From assembly GCA_049578505.1 (NCBI GenBank), contig JBAUMC010000090.1:40272-104271 (forward strand): a DNA stretch of 64,000 bases, read 5' to 3'. Below are positions 25,485-35,165 of the stretch, one piece after another. The position numbers and the translations under genes were made by a program. The stretch is from JAGVPT01 sp049578505. GTDB taxonomy: Bacteria; Bacteroidota; Ignavibacteria; UBA10030; UBA8401. The notes beneath the pieces were generated by a model that searched no databases, was not told the DNA's origin, and saw only the letters and a program-made list of their open reading frames with translations. Each line of letters starts with the position of its first letter. Position 1 is the stretch's first letter.

Positions 25485-26333
25485 CTATATACCCCAATCG
25501 CGGACGTAACGGAAATCGACGTTCACCGTTCGCAAAGATATTTTTGCCACAACCGGCGGCCGACGTTTGAATTGATTCTGTTTAACCCTCTTCTTAATTT
25601 TCGAGATAAAATCTTTTTCGAAACCCATTGCGGTCAGCTCATCATCCCTGCGCCGTTCATCGATTAGGTAATAGAGAAGCTTGTCGACCTTGCTGTACGA
25701 AAAGCCGAGTTCTCCTTCGTCTGTCTGATTTTGCCACAAATCCGCCGTTGGTTTTTTTTCAATGACCTTCCGCGGTACGCCGAGCGCTTCCGCGAGCTGC
25801 CATACCTGAGTTTTATAGAGATCGCCAAGCGGGTTAAGAGCGCAGGCCATATCGCCGAACAACGTGCCGTAGCCCAGCATCGTCTCCGTTTTGTTAGATG
25901 TTCCCACAACAAGTCCGTTATGTTGCAGAGAACGATCGTAAAGGACGATCATTCTCATCCTTGCCATAATGTTGCCGCGGCGAACGTTATCTTTAATACG
26001 TTGAGCGGAGATAAACGGGTCCACCATCGGGGTAATATCGACAACTTCGGAGTGTGCTTTCAATTCCTTCAGGACCAATTCAGCATCGGACTTGCTTTCC
26101 GGACTGCTCGATGCATAGGGCATAAGGACGACAAAAACATTTTCTTTGCCCAATGCCTCGACAGAGAGATAGGCCGAAACAGCCGAGTCTACCCCTCCGG
26201 AGAGGCCGATCACCGCTTTAGTGAATCCGGCATTATGAATTTGATCGCGGATAAAATCTACCAACATCTTGCGGACAAATGCCGTATTGAGAAGCAATTC
26301 GTTGCCGGGAGTAGTTCGAGTTGTCGTTTCCAT
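25485..26333 (-). CDS. nadE: NAD+ synthetase, ammonia-dependent
   Basis: Final step of NAD synthesis: amidation of deamido-NAD through an adenylate. The PP-loop GLSGGVDSA is at 43-51. TSNKTETMLGYGTLFGD holds substrate and Mg contacts, and KKPTADLWQNQTDEGELGFSY is the conserved loop. At 282 aa it has no N-terminal glutaminase domain, so it should use free ammonia. It follows the lysine aminotransferase by 12 bp. Confidence 0.94.
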   Translation of the reverse strand: METTTRTTPGNELLLNTAFVRKMLVDFIRDQIHNAGFTKAVIGLSGGVDSAVSAYLSVEALGKENVFVVLMPYASSSPESKSDAELVLKELKAHSEVVDITPMVDPFISAQRIKDNVRRGNIMARMRMIVLYDRSLQHNGLVVGTSNKTETMLGYGTLFGDMACALNPLGDLYKTQVWQLAEALGVPRKVIEKKPTADLWQNQTDEGELGFSYSKVDKLLYYLIDERRRDDELTAMGFEKDFISKIKKRVKQNQFKRRPPVVAKISLRTVNVDFRYVRDWGI

Positions 26334-26345
26334 ATCAATGTACTT

Positions 26346-27782
26346 TCAAAGTTCACCAACACTTAGTTCTTGAAGAGCCTTTCGCATGATTGTGAACCCT
26401 TCCTCCAATTCGCCGCGTTGAATTGTTAACGGCGGTCTGAAGCGAATAGATCGGTCACCGCAACCGATAATGATCAAGCCCTCCTCGTATGCTTTCTGGC
26501 GAAGCTGGTCGCGATTCTGCGCCGAGTCGAGGTCGATTGCACACATCATTCCGCGGCCTCGCACATTAGAAACCATTTCCGGAAATTCTGCACCCATCGC
26601 GTTGAGTTCCTGAAGCATATACTCTCCCTGAACTTTCGCGTTCTCGACTAATTGCTCTTCTTCAATGATCTCCATGACTCTCGTGAAACGTACCATATCT
26701 ACCAGATTTCCGCCGAAGGTCGAGTTAAGACGGCTCGATTTGTGAAAGACATTGTCCAGCACATCATCAATGCGCGTGCTGCTCATGAAACCGCAGACAT
26801 GGGTTTTTTTACCAAACGCCATCAAATCCGGTCTGACGAAATATTCGTGAGCCCACATTTTGCCCGTAAGCCCGATTCCTGTCTGGACTTCATCAAAGAT
26901 AAGAAGGATTTCATTCTCATCGCAGATCTGACGCAACTTCACCAAAAATTCTTTCCTAAAATGATTATCGCCCCCCTCCGCCTGAATCGGCTCGATGATG
27001 ATCGCAGCGATGTCGTCGGGATTATTGACGATTGCTTCCTTGATTTGCCGGATTGCAGTCTCCTCATCATCCATAACTTCTCTTAGATGAACATCGTTGA
27101 GGGGGAACGTAATGGCGGGATTCAAAATTCGGGGCCATTTAAACTTGGGGAAATAATTTGTCTTTGCCGGATCCGTGTTGGTGAGCGATAGCGTATAGCC
27201 GCTCCTTCCGTGAAACGCGCGCCGAAAATGAATGATCTGTCTTCCCCGCTCTTCCGTGTATCCTTTAATAAAATTCTTGCGAACTTTCCAGTCGAATGCC
27301 GTCTTCAGCGCATTTTCGATCGCAAGGGTCCCGCCGTCAACGAGGAAAAGGTACGGCAGATATTCAGGCTGAACAATCCGAGAAAACGTTTCGACAAATT
27401 CCGCCATCTCAACGCTGTAAACATCCGAGTTAGAGGGCTTATTGACTGCAACGGTGGCGAGCTTTTCGAGAAAATCCTTTTCGAGCATTTTCGGATGATT
27501 CATCCCGACCGCGGACGAAGCAAAAAAGGAAAAAAAATCGAGATAGCGTTTGTTGAACCTTGAATCGTAGATATAACAGCCCTGACTTTTCCTCAAATCG
27601 ACTACTAAATCAAATCCGTCCACAAGCATATGACGGGCAAGTGTGAGATGCACGTCCGTTGATGGGATTTTAATTGAAGTTTTCGTGGTGGGCTTAATCA
27701 GTATTTTCTTTTGACCGCTATTGTCACCGTTCTTCTTGGCGGCGACACCTGCTCCTGCCGTTTTTACTGATGATTCTGACAT
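26346..27782 (-). CDS. lat: L-lysine 6-aminotransferase
   Basis: Class-III PLP aminotransferase that moves the epsilon-amino group of lysine to 2-oxoglutarate, giving 2-aminoadipate 6-semialdehyde. Key regions: FSFFASSAVGMNHPK, FRRAFHGRSGYTLSLTN, IIIEPIQAEGGDNHF, IFDEVQTGIGLTGKMWAHEY and the PLP lysine in MAFGKKTHVCGF, all typical of the LAT subgroup. The N-terminal 35 residues are low-complexity. GGAGGTG precedes the ATG. The upstream aldehyde dehydrogenase can oxidise the product to 2-aminoadipate. The 295 bp gap on its 5' side (27783-28077) should hold its promoter; I saw no riboswitch there. Confidence 0.9.
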   Translation of the reverse strand: MSESSVKTAGAGVAAKKNGDNSGQKKILIKPTTKTSIKIPSTDVHLTLARHMLVDGFDLVVDLRKSQGCYIYDSRFNKRYLDFFSFFASSAVGMNHPKMLEKDFLEKLATVAVNKPSNSDVYSVEMAEFVETFSRIVQPEYLPYLFLVDGGTLAIENALKTAFDWKVRKNFIKGYTEERGRQIIHFRRAFHGRSGYTLSLTNTDPAKTNYFPKFKWPRILNPAITFPLNDVHLREVMDDEETAIRQIKEAIVNNPDDIAAIIIEPIQAEGGDNHFRKEFLVKLRQICDENEILLIFDEVQTGIGLTGKMWAHEYFVRPDLMAFGKKTHVCGFMSSTRIDDVLDNVFHKSSRLNSTFGGNLVDMVRFTRVMEIIEEEQLVENAKVQGEYMLQELNAMGAEFPEMVSNVRGRGMMCAIDLDSAQNRDQLRQKAYEEGLIIIGCGDRSIRFRPPLTIQRGELEEGFTIMRKALQELSVGEL

Positions 27783-28077
27783 GATACACCTCCAGTTTTC
27801 TCTGTTCGATGAATGAGTGGTATGCGATCCTTCTCAGGCTCATCGTTATTCAGAAAAATTCCTGATGCTCGTACAACGAGACAATATAAAGGTGAAACAT
27901 GCTAGGCATATCAGTTACTTGAAATTTCCTTTAAGATCATGAAGTCGTATAAAGAAAGCTTATTTTTTTGTTTTGTATTTAGCAAGTTCGCGTCAAAAAC
28001 CCGGCTCTAGTCAAATAGATCCACATCGACCTTCTTTCTTGTGTCTTTATCGGATGCAAAACAATGGGACGCGTGAG

Positions 28078-29571
28078 CTAGTAATTGTCTATTTGCGCAC
28101 GCTGTAGCGAACCACTATAATCGATGTAGACCGCTTTCCATTCAGTGAAAAAATCGTAGACCGCCCAACCCCCTTCACGATGACCGTTCCCCGTTTGCTT
28201 CACCCCGCCAAACGGCAAGTGCGCCTCGGCTCCGATTGTCGGTACATTGATATAGGTGATGCCGGCTTTAATATCGCGTACGGCAATGAACGCTTTATTC
28301 ACGTCGCGCGTGTAAATAGACGATGAGAGACCGTAGATCGTGTTGTTGAGAATCGAGATGCTATCCTCTAACGAGTTTGAACGGAGAACGGAGAGTACCG
28401 GACCGAAAATCTCTTCCTTCGCAATTCTCATTTCCGGGGTTACTTCTGAAAAAATCGTTGGCTTGTAAAACCATCCCTTGTCAAGCGCTCCTCCCTTCGC
28501 AGCCGAACCGCCTGCAACAACCTTGGCCCCTTCTTTCTTTCCGACCTCGACGAAATAATGGATGCTCTCTCGCTGTTTTTTATTCACGCACGGACCGACG
28601 TCTGTTGTTGGCAGCAACCCATCGCCAAGTCTCAACTTGTTCGTCCGCTCAACGAGCATCGACATGAATTTTTCGTAAATTTTTTCGTGCAGGATAAGGC
28701 GGCTTGTCGCCGTGCATCGCTGGCCCGTTGTTCCGAATGCCCCCCAAAGAACTCCATCGAGGGCAAGATTAAGGTCTGCATCGTCCATGACGATTTGAGC
28801 ATTTTTCCCGCCGAGCTCGAGCGAGACCCGTTTCAGCGTTTCAACCGAGTCCTTTTGGATTTGTTTGCCAACAGAAGTCGAGCCGGTAAAGGAAATTAAA
28901 TCAATATCGGGATGACCGGTAATGGCGCCGCCGACATCCGTTCCCGATCCGTGGACAATGTTCACAACGCCTTCCGGAACGCCCGCCTCCATCATAATTT
29001 CAACCAATGTCGTAGCCGTTTTCGGAGTGTCTGTGGCCGGCTTAAACACAACCGTGTTGCCGGAAAGGACAGCGGGAAAAATTTTCCACGTCGGGATCGC
29101 CATTGGAAAATTCCACGGAGTGATGATTCCTGCAACTCCAATCGGAACGCGGATTGCCATCGCAAATTTGTTTGGCAGCTCCGAGGGTACAGTGTGCCCG
29201 AATAATCGACGTCCTTCCGACGAAGCATAGTATGCAGTGTCAATCCCTTCCTGCACATCCCCGCGGGTCTCCACGATAACCTTTCCCATCTCACGGGTCA
29301 TCTCCCGCGCAATCTCCTCCTTGCGGGCAACCAGGATGTCCCCAATCTTCCGTAGAATGTCTCCGCGCTTTGGTGCGGGGACAAGGCGCCACGTTTCAAA
29401 CGCCGAGCGGGCAGCTTTCACCGCTTCGTCGACATCTTCTTTGGCTGACTTCGGAAAGGAGCCGATAACGTCGTCCCAATTTGCGGGATTTCGGTTTTCG
29501 AAGGTCCTTCCGGATTTCGCATCAACCCACTTTCCGTTGATAAGGTTTTGAAATTTCTGAGGCATGAGCAT
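28078..29571 (-). CDS. Aldehyde dehydrogenase (probable aminoadipate-semialdehyde dehydrogenase)
   Basis: NAD(P)-dependent ALDH of 497 aa. PWNFPMAIPTWKIFPAVLSG and the nucleotide loop FTGSTSVGKQI are present, the general-base Glu is in SLELGGKNAQ and the nucleophile Cys in GQRCTATSR. Its place just upstream of lysine 6-aminotransferase suggests oxidation of 2-aminoadipate 6-semialdehyde to 2-aminoadipate. The sequence class is broad (it also resembles succinate-semialdehyde and ketoglutarate-semialdehyde dehydrogenases), so the substrate is inference. Start at 29571, or two codons later at 29565. Confidence 0.88.
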   Translation of the reverse strand: MLMPQKFQNLINGKWVDAKSGRTFENRNPANWDDVIGSFPKSAKEDVDEAVKAARSAFETWRLVPAPKRGDILRKIGDILVARKEEIAREMTREMGKVIVETRGDVQEGIDTAYYASSEGRRLFGHTVPSELPNKFAMAIRVPIGVAGIITPWNFPMAIPTWKIFPAVLSGNTVVFKPATDTPKTATTLVEIMMEAGVPEGVVNIVHGSGTDVGGAITGHPDIDLISFTGSTSVGKQIQKDSVETLKRVSLELGGKNAQIVMDDADLNLALDGVLWGAFGTTGQRCTATSRLILHEKIYEKFMSMLVERTNKLRLGDGLLPTTDVGPCVNKKQRESIHYFVEVGKKEGAKVVAGGSAAKGGALDKGWFYKPTIFSEVTPEMRIAKEEIFGPVLSVLRSNSLEDSISILNNTIYGLSSSIYTRDVNKAFIAVRDIKAGITYINVPTIGAEAHLPFGGVKQTGNGHREGGWAVYDFFTEWKAVYIDYSGSLQRAQIDNY

Positions 29572-29633
29572 TCCGATAGACCGACACGCAGCTTCGAACC
29601 CCGATCGATGCGAGATTCTGTTGCCGCGTCTCT

Positions 29634-30932
29634 TTAGTTCCCCAAACCGACTCTTTCGAATATATAGTCGACGTAACGCAGGCTTTTCGTAGGGTCGAAC
29701 GCATCGTTAAGTTCTCCATTTGAGAGTACCGCGGTCACTTCCGCATCCTCTTCCAACACTTCTTTAAAATTTTTCTTGGACTGCCAAACATCCATGGCCT
29801 TTTTTTGGACAATGCGGTAAGCATCTTCCCGCTTCATCCCCTTCGTTGTTAAAGCAAGCATCACGGGCTGAGAAAAGACCAGGCCATGAGTCAATTCAAT
29901 GTTTTTTCTCATGTTTTCCGGATACACTAGAAGCTTATCGAGAACGTTCGTCGTCAGTGCAATCATATAATCGAGCAGAATACAACTGTCGGGAACGACA
30001 ATTCTCTCGACGGACGAATGGGTAATATCGCGTTCGTGCCACAGGGCAACATTCTCCAGCGCAGCCTGTGCATTTCCACGAAGAACGCGCGATAATCCGG
30101 CGATTCGTTCGCACGTAATTGGATTGCGTTTGTGCGGCATTGCTGAAGACCCCTTTTGCCCTTTCGAAAAATATTCTTCGGCTTCCAACACCTCGGTTTT
30201 TTGAAGATGCCGAATTTCAGTCGCAAATTTTTCCAGCGAGCTTCCTATCACCGCAAGCGTCGTCATAAACTCTGCGTGACGGTCGCGTTGAAGAATCTGT
30301 GTTGAAACTGGCGCCGGCTTCAGCCCCAGTTTTGCACAAACGTATTCTTCAACCTTCGGGCTAAGATGCTCAAACGTTCCGACTGCGCCGGAGATCTGGC
30401 CTACTGAAATTGTTTCGATCGCGCGCCGTAAGCGTTCAATGTTGCGCCGCGTCTCGTCGAACCAGAGCGCCAATTTTAATCCAAAAGTGGTTGGTTCGGC
30501 ATGGATGCCGTGCGATCGGCCGATCATGACGGTCTTCTTAAATTCTTTCGCGCGGCGAGCGAGAATTTCGCGTAATTCTTCCAACCCTCTCAATAGTATT
30601 TCACCCGATTGTTTCATCTGCACCGCAAGTGCGGTATCGAGGACGTCCGACGACGTCATCCCCAGGTGAATGTAGCGCGATTCCGGACCTACATACTCAC
30701 CCACATTCGTCAAAAAGGCGATAACGTCATGTTTTACTTCTTGCTCGATCGCATCAATTCGTGCGACGTCGAACTTCGCTTTTTCCCGAATAGCTTTCGC
30801 AGCTTCTTTCGGAATGACGCCAAGCTCGGCTTGCTCCTCGCATGCAAGGATCTCTATTTGCAGCCAGATTGAAAATTTGTTCTGGTCATTCCATATTTTG
30901 CCCATTGAGGGGCGAGTGTATCGTGCTATCAC
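29634..30932 (-). CDS. purB: Adenylosuccinate lyase
   Basis: Removes fumarate in two steps of purine synthesis (SAICAR to AICAR, adenylosuccinate to AMP). Superfamily signature SSAMPHKRNPITCERIAGLS with the catalytic Ser; HLGMTSSDVLDTALAVQM and GRSHGIHAEPTTFGLK carry the substrate-binding residues. The 432 aa length is normal. It lies 15 bp after the HtrA-like protease gene. Confidence 0.95.
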   Translation of the reverse strand: MIARYTRPSMGKIWNDQNKFSIWLQIEILACEEQAELGVIPKEAAKAIREKAKFDVARIDAIEQEVKHDVIAFLTNVGEYVGPESRYIHLGMTSSDVLDTALAVQMKQSGEILLRGLEELREILARRAKEFKKTVMIGRSHGIHAEPTTFGLKLALWFDETRRNIERLRRAIETISVGQISGAVGTFEHLSPKVEEYVCAKLGLKPAPVSTQILQRDRHAEFMTTLAVIGSSLEKFATEIRHLQKTEVLEAEEYFSKGQKGSSAMPHKRNPITCERIAGLSRVLRGNAQAALENVALWHERDITHSSVERIVVPDSCILLDYMIALTTNVLDKLLVYPENMRKNIELTHGLVFSQPVMLALTTKGMKREDAYRIVQKKAMDVWQSKKNFKEVLEEDAEVTAVLSNGELNDAFDPTKSLRYVDYIFERVGLGN

Positions 30933-30947
30933 GGCTATGTACTGGAA

Positions 30948-32138
30948 TTATGTTCGTTTTTCGAGAGTAAGATTAACATCGAATGTTTTTTTGTCGCGGT
31001 AGATTTTCAAATCGAGAACATCGCCTGCTTTCGCATCGTTAATGATGGCGATAATCGTCTCTTCGTTTTGAATTTTCTCTCCGTTGATTTCCAAAATAAT
31101 GTCGCCGACTTTCAACTCTGCCTTCTCCGCCGGGCTATTCTTTTTAATGTCGCTTATGATAACACCTTCTGCATCTTTCAGACCGAAATACTTTGCAATG
31201 CGTTGATCGACGATATTCACTTCCATCCCAGTCCAGAAGTTGCGGTCGACCTTCCCCTTCTTTTGAAGTTCATCCACGATCGACTTCACCCGGTTTATCG
31301 GAATTGCAAATCCGTAACCGATGTACGCCTGGCTCACCCCGGCAGTGTAGATGAGAGTGTTGATACCGATCACCTCGCCCGCGCTGTTGACAAGCGGTCC
31401 GCCGCTGTTCCCGGCATTGATTACCGCGTCAGTCTGAATCAGGCCGCGATAGGAACGGTTTTCGTCCACATTCAGGTTCATTCCCTTTGCACTTACGACG
31501 CCGACGGTGACGATCGGTTTATCGATATTTTCAAAAAGTCCGAACGGGTTACCGAATGCAACAACCCATTCACCGATGATGACATCGTCGGAATTGCCGA
31601 GTTTGACATACGGGAAATTTTTCCCTTTTATCTTGAGCAATGCAACGTCCGATATCATATCCGTGCCGATAAGCTCAGCCGGATATTTTTCTCCGTTCGT
31701 CATCGTCACGATAATTTCCTTCGCGTTGCCGGCGACGTGGTCATTGGTGAGAATGAATCCTTCCGGCGATATAATGAAGCCGGACCCGAGCCCTTTGACC
31801 TCTTGCTTCAAGCTCCTATTCCCAAAGAACTGCCGGAAAAACGGGTCATCGCCGAAAAAATTTGTCAACGGATCTTGATATTCCCTTACCTCGGTAACGG
31901 TAATGCCGACAATGGCGGGGCTGACCGACTCCACCGTTGTCGTAATAGCGTTTTTCCTCGATGTCGAAATATTGTCGTCAGAACTTTTCTGTTGCTCATC
32001 GGAGGTAAATAGTGAGCTTCGCTGCTGTGAGCCCGATGATGCGATCTTCCCGACACTGCCGCTGGATGCGAGGGAATAGCCAAGCACCCCGCCTGCACAA
32101 ATACAAATTATGAGTAGCAAAAGGATTTTTCGTGACAT
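30948..32138 (-). CDS. Periplasmic HtrA/DegP-like serine protease
   Basis: Envelope quality-control protease, 396 aa. An N-terminal signal/anchor helix (ILLLLIICICAGGVLGYSLA) is followed by a Ser/Gln-rich linker, a trypsin-like domain with His in LTNDHVAGN, Asp in SDVALLKIK and Ser in NAGNSGGPL, and one PDZ domain (about 300-390). A single PDZ and a retained anchor resemble DegS or short DegQ proteins. It starts 1 bp after plsY. Confidence 0.9.
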   Translation of the reverse strand: MSRKILLLLIICICAGGVLGYSLASSGSVGKIASSGSQQRSSLFTSDEQQKSSDDNISTSRKNAITTTVESVSPAIVGITVTEVREYQDPLTNFFGDDPFFRQFFGNRSLKQEVKGLGSGFIISPEGFILTNDHVAGNAKEIIVTMTNGEKYPAELIGTDMISDVALLKIKGKNFPYVKLGNSDDVIIGEWVVAFGNPFGLFENIDKPIVTVGVVSAKGMNLNVDENRSYRGLIQTDAVINAGNSGGPLVNSAGEVIGINTLIYTAGVSQAYIGYGFAIPINRVKSIVDELQKKGKVDRNFWTGMEVNIVDQRIAKYFGLKDAEGVIISDIKKNSPAEKAELKVGDIILEINGEKIQNEETIIAIINDAKAGDVLDLKIYRDKKTFDVNLTLEKRT

Positions 32139-32139
32139 T

Positions 32140-32853
32140 TCACTTATCGTCTGTTATTCGTGATGAGATCAAAACGCGGAGAGGCTCGATATGCCGGACA
32201 AACAAGAGAGCAGACATCGCACAATAAATGAGAAGAACCTGAGTTGTTGAAAATGCCGGTATAGTGAATATCATAATAAATTCTTTCGGCAAAATGAAGC
32301 CCAGCAAAGGCGAAATAACAATGGCAGCAACGTTACCGATATGTACATTTTTCGATAGCGAATATCCAACAAACCAACAGACGAGCCACATCGCGACAAA
32401 TATCCAGCTTACAATCAGCATTGCGCCGGCTGCGGGCGCAAGGCCTCTTCCTCCTTTGAAGAATAGCCACACAGGAAAACAGTGACCGACAACAACGGCA
32501 ACAAGCGCGGATGAAATAGCTTCCGATGTCGAACCAAAAAGAAGGGACGTAAGAATAACGGCGAACGAACCTTTCAACACATCGACGGCAAGAACAACGA
32601 AACCTATAAGCCTTTGTCCCGTCACTTCGTACGCATTCAGCGTCCCCACGTTGCCACTGCCTGCGGACCGGATATCGATGTGTGCTTTTCGTTTTACGAC
32701 AATGTAGGCAGTGGGAAGGGAACCGATGAAATAACTTAGGACGAAAACTTCCAGGATCAGCAATAAATTGATGCCATAGTTTGATTGTGCGCTGTTTGTA
32801 TGAGCAAAGTAGCAAATAATCAACCGATAGTCAAGGTAAGCTCTAAAGCGCAT
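32140..32853 (-). CDS. plsY: Acyl-phosphate:glycerol-3-phosphate acyltransferase
   Basis: Membrane enzyme for the first acylation of glycerol-3-phosphate using acyl-phosphate. All three PlsY loops are visible: SGNVGTLNAYEVTG (SGNxGxxN form), FVVLAVDVLKGSFAV, and GHCFPVWLFFKGGRGLA. Several hydrophobic helices. Homologues usually start near LLLILEVFVLSYF, so the true start may be TTG at 32763; no clear ribosome site distinguishes it from ATG 32853. Confidence 0.88.
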   Translation of the reverse strand: MRFRAYLDYRLIICYFAHTNSAQSNYGINLLLILEVFVLSYFIGSLPTAYIVVKRKAHIDIRSAGSGNVGTLNAYEVTGQRLIGFVVLAVDVLKGSFAVILTSLLFGSTSEAISSALVAVVVGHCFPVWLFFKGGRGLAPAAGAMLIVSWIFVAMWLVCWFVGYSLSKNVHIGNVAAIVISPLLGFILPKEFIMIFTIPAFSTTQVLLIYCAMSALLFVRHIEPLRVLISSRITDDK

Positions 32854-32949
32854 TCCGCATAACTTAAAGTAAATACTATAGTTGTGGCTGTTGTTCCTTG
32901 ATTCTTCCTAATGAAACGAGTATATTCACAAAGAAAAAATATTTGCTCA

Positions 32950-33699
32950 ATGAATCGAACTTACCTCAAGAAACTTTTAGCTGACCTTAAACGAGGGCGA
33001 ATTTCGGAAGAGAAGGCACTTTCCTCGATCCAAAATTTTTCGTATGAATCGCTCGGTTTCGCGACGATCGATCATCATCGTCAGTTGCGTCAGGGATTTC
33101 CTGAAGTCATATTATGTGAGGGAAAATCTCCACAGCAAATTGCGATCATTGCAAAAAAAATCTCCGAACGCGGAAGCACACTGCTGGCGACTAGGGCAAC
33201 AAAAAAAGATTTTGCTGCTGTCCGAAAAACAGTGAGAAACGCTCATTACAATTCGGAGGGGCGCGCAATTACTGCGAATGAGCCCAAAGCAGCCGCCTTA
33301 ACGAAGAAAATGATCCTCGTGGTCACGGCCGGAACTTCGGATATACCTGTGGCTGAAGAGGCTGTCGTAACGGCAAAAATGATGGAACAAAGAGTTGAAA
33401 CGATGTACGATGTAGGTGTCGCAGGAATCCATCGTTTACTGAGCCAAAGCGACAAGCTTCACAAAGCAAGCGCGATCGTTGTTGTTGCCGGAATGGATGG
33501 CGCCCTCGCGAGCGTCGTGGGCGGGCTCGTCCACGTTCCCGTTATCGCCGTTCCTACTTCGACGGGTTACGGTGCATCATTCGGTGGAATCGCCCCGCTC
33601 CTGACAATGTTGAATTCATGTGCGGCGGGAGTCACTGTCGTTAACATCGATAACGGATTTGGGGCTGCTTATGCCGCCAGCCTTATCACGAGGGGATAG
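32950..33699 (+). CDS. larB: Nickel-pincer cofactor synthesis protein LarB
   Basis: PurE/AIR-carboxylase-like enzyme that carboxylates and hydrolyses nicotinic acid adenine dinucleotide, first step of the nickel-pincer nucleotide used by lactate racemase-type enzymes. The C-terminal AIRC-like domain shows VTAGTSDIPVAEEAV, VVAGMDGALASVVGGLV and PTSTGYGASFGGIA. About 249 aa from ATG 32950; the frame is open from 32911. larC, larE and larA are not in the window, so the cofactor's user is elsewhere. Confidence 0.88.
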   Translation: MNRTYLKKLLADLKRGRISEEKALSSIQNFSYESLGFATIDHHRQLRQGFPEVILCEGKSPQQIAIIAKKISERGSTLLATRATKKDFAAVRKTVRNAHYNSEGRAITANEPKAAALTKKMILVVTAGTSDIPVAEEAVVTAKMMEQRVETMYDVGVAGIHRLLSQSDKLHKASAIVVVAGMDGALASVVGGLVHVPVIAVPTSTGYGASFGGIAPLLTMLNSCAAGVTVVNIDNGFGAAYAASLITRG

Positions 33700-33751
33700 G
33701 CGATCGTTTCCGAAATGGATCGATTCCGGTATAAATGGAAGGAAAGAATAT

Positions 33752-35140
33752 ATGCTCACTGACATTAAAAAAATACAATTTAAACGGAATATTTTGGAGA
33801 CTATCGGCAACACTCCGCTCGTCAAGCTCAACAAAATAGCGAAGGGGTATAAATCTCAAATTTTTGCCAAGGTGGAGATTTTAAACCCCGGGGGATCGGT
33901 GAAAGATAGGATTGGGGTAGGAATTATTGAGGAAGCGGAACGGACTGGACGGCTGAAACCCGGCGGAACAATTGTCGAATCGACCTCGGGCAATACAGGA
34001 ATGGGACTTGCGATTGTCGCGGCAATTAAAGGTTACAAAACAGTCTTCACGATGCCCGATAAAATGAGCGGCGAAAAAATTCAACTGCTCCGTGCATTTG
34101 GAGCAGAGGTCATTGTCACGCCCACGGCAGTTCCGCACGACTCTCCCGAAAGCTATACAGAAGTTGCAAAACGTGTCGTACGAGAAACGCCGAATTCAAT
34201 TCTCGCAGATCAACACTACAATCCGATAAACGAAGAGTCGCATTACCAGACAACGGGCCCGGAAATTTGGGATCAGACCGGCGGTCAAATCGACTACTTT
34301 GTATGCGGCATTGGTACAGGGGGAACGATCAGCGGTGCAGGAAAGTTTTTGAAAGAGAAAAACCCAAAGATCAAGGTGGTCGGTATTGATCCAAAGGGAT
34401 CGATCCTCCGCGAGTTCTTCTATACAAAAAAATTCTCTCCGGTTTTCAGAACATACAAGGTGGAAGGGATCGGACAGGATTATATACCCGGGACACTCCA
34501 TTTCGAATATATAGATGAAGTGATTGAAGTAACCGATAAGGAATCCTTCCTTGCAGCACGGAAGTTAACGAGGGAAGAAGGCATTTTTGCCGGAGGTTCA
34601 AGCGGTGCTGCCGTTGCAGGAGCGTTCAAGCTTGCCGAACGCCTTTCGGAAAAAGACGTTGTCGTTGTGATACTGCCCGACGGAGGATCCAAATACCTTA
34701 GCAAGATATACAACGACGATTGGATGAAAGAGAATGGCTTCCTCGCACCAGAACGCATAACGCTCCGGTACGTGCTCGAAGCAAAATCGACGAAGCTTCC
34801 GCAATTAGTTACCGTTGATGCGACAACGACTATCCGCTCAGCGCTTGATTTGATAACCGGGAAGAATATATCGCAATTACCGGTCTTCGAAGAGAAGAAA
34901 TGCATCGGCAGCGTTTCCGAAGGGAACCTTCTTACCATCCTTCTGAAAGATTCGTCCAAGTTCGATGCAGAAGTGCGCACAGTGATGGAACCTCCTTTCC
35001 CTGAAGTCCACATGAATGAAGAAATTAGCCGGGCCGTGGAATACTTTGCAAGAAAAGAGCCAGCAGTGCTGGTGAAAGACGATTCAAGTCTTATTGGAAT
35101 TGTTACCCGGTTCGACGTGTTGGGGTACCTATCGCGATAA
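33752..35140 (+). CDS. Cystathionine beta-synthase with C-terminal CBS pair
   Basis: Fold-type II PLP enzyme of 462 aa. The PLP lysine is in NPGGSVKDRIG, the phosphate-binding STSGNTGMGLA loop follows, and GIGTGGTISGAGKFL and GGSSGAAVAGA are standard. Residues about 340-460 form two CBS motifs, a regulatory module. With the following gene this suggests serine plus homocysteine to cystathionine to cysteine (reverse transsulfuration). AAGGAAAG precedes the ATG at 33752; the frame is open upstream into larB. Cysteine synthase is the alternative, but the CBS pair and partner gene argue against it. Confidence 0.88.
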   Translation: MLTDIKKIQFKRNILETIGNTPLVKLNKIAKGYKSQIFAKVEILNPGGSVKDRIGVGIIEEAERTGRLKPGGTIVESTSGNTGMGLAIVAAIKGYKTVFTMPDKMSGEKIQLLRAFGAEVIVTPTAVPHDSPESYTEVAKRVVRETPNSILADQHYNPINEESHYQTTGPEIWDQTGGQIDYFVCGIGTGGTISGAGKFLKEKNPKIKVVGIDPKGSILREFFYTKKFSPVFRTYKVEGIGQDYIPGTLHFEYIDEVIEVTDKESFLAARKLTREEGIFAGGSSGAAVAGAFKLAERLSEKDVVVVILPDGGSKYLSKIYNDDWMKENGFLAPERITLRYVLEAKSTKLPQLVTVDATTTIRSALDLITGKNISQLPVFEEKKCIGSVSEGNLLTILLKDSSKFDAEVRTVMEPPFPEVHMNEEISRAVEYFARKEPAVLVKDDSSLIGIVTRFDVLGYLSR

Positions 35141-35165
35141 TCAAGCACGACAACGACGGAGCAAA

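Noticed and set aside
27783..28077. Possible lysine riboswitch upstream of the lysine aminotransferase
   Set aside because: I looked for the conserved lysine-aptamer segments on the minus strand and found none; only a strong ribosome site and AT-rich DNA are seen.
32911..32949. Upstream extension of larB to ATG 32911
   Set aside because: The added residues are not seen in LarB N-termini as I know them; ATG 32950 gives a more typical start, though neither has a clear ribosome site.
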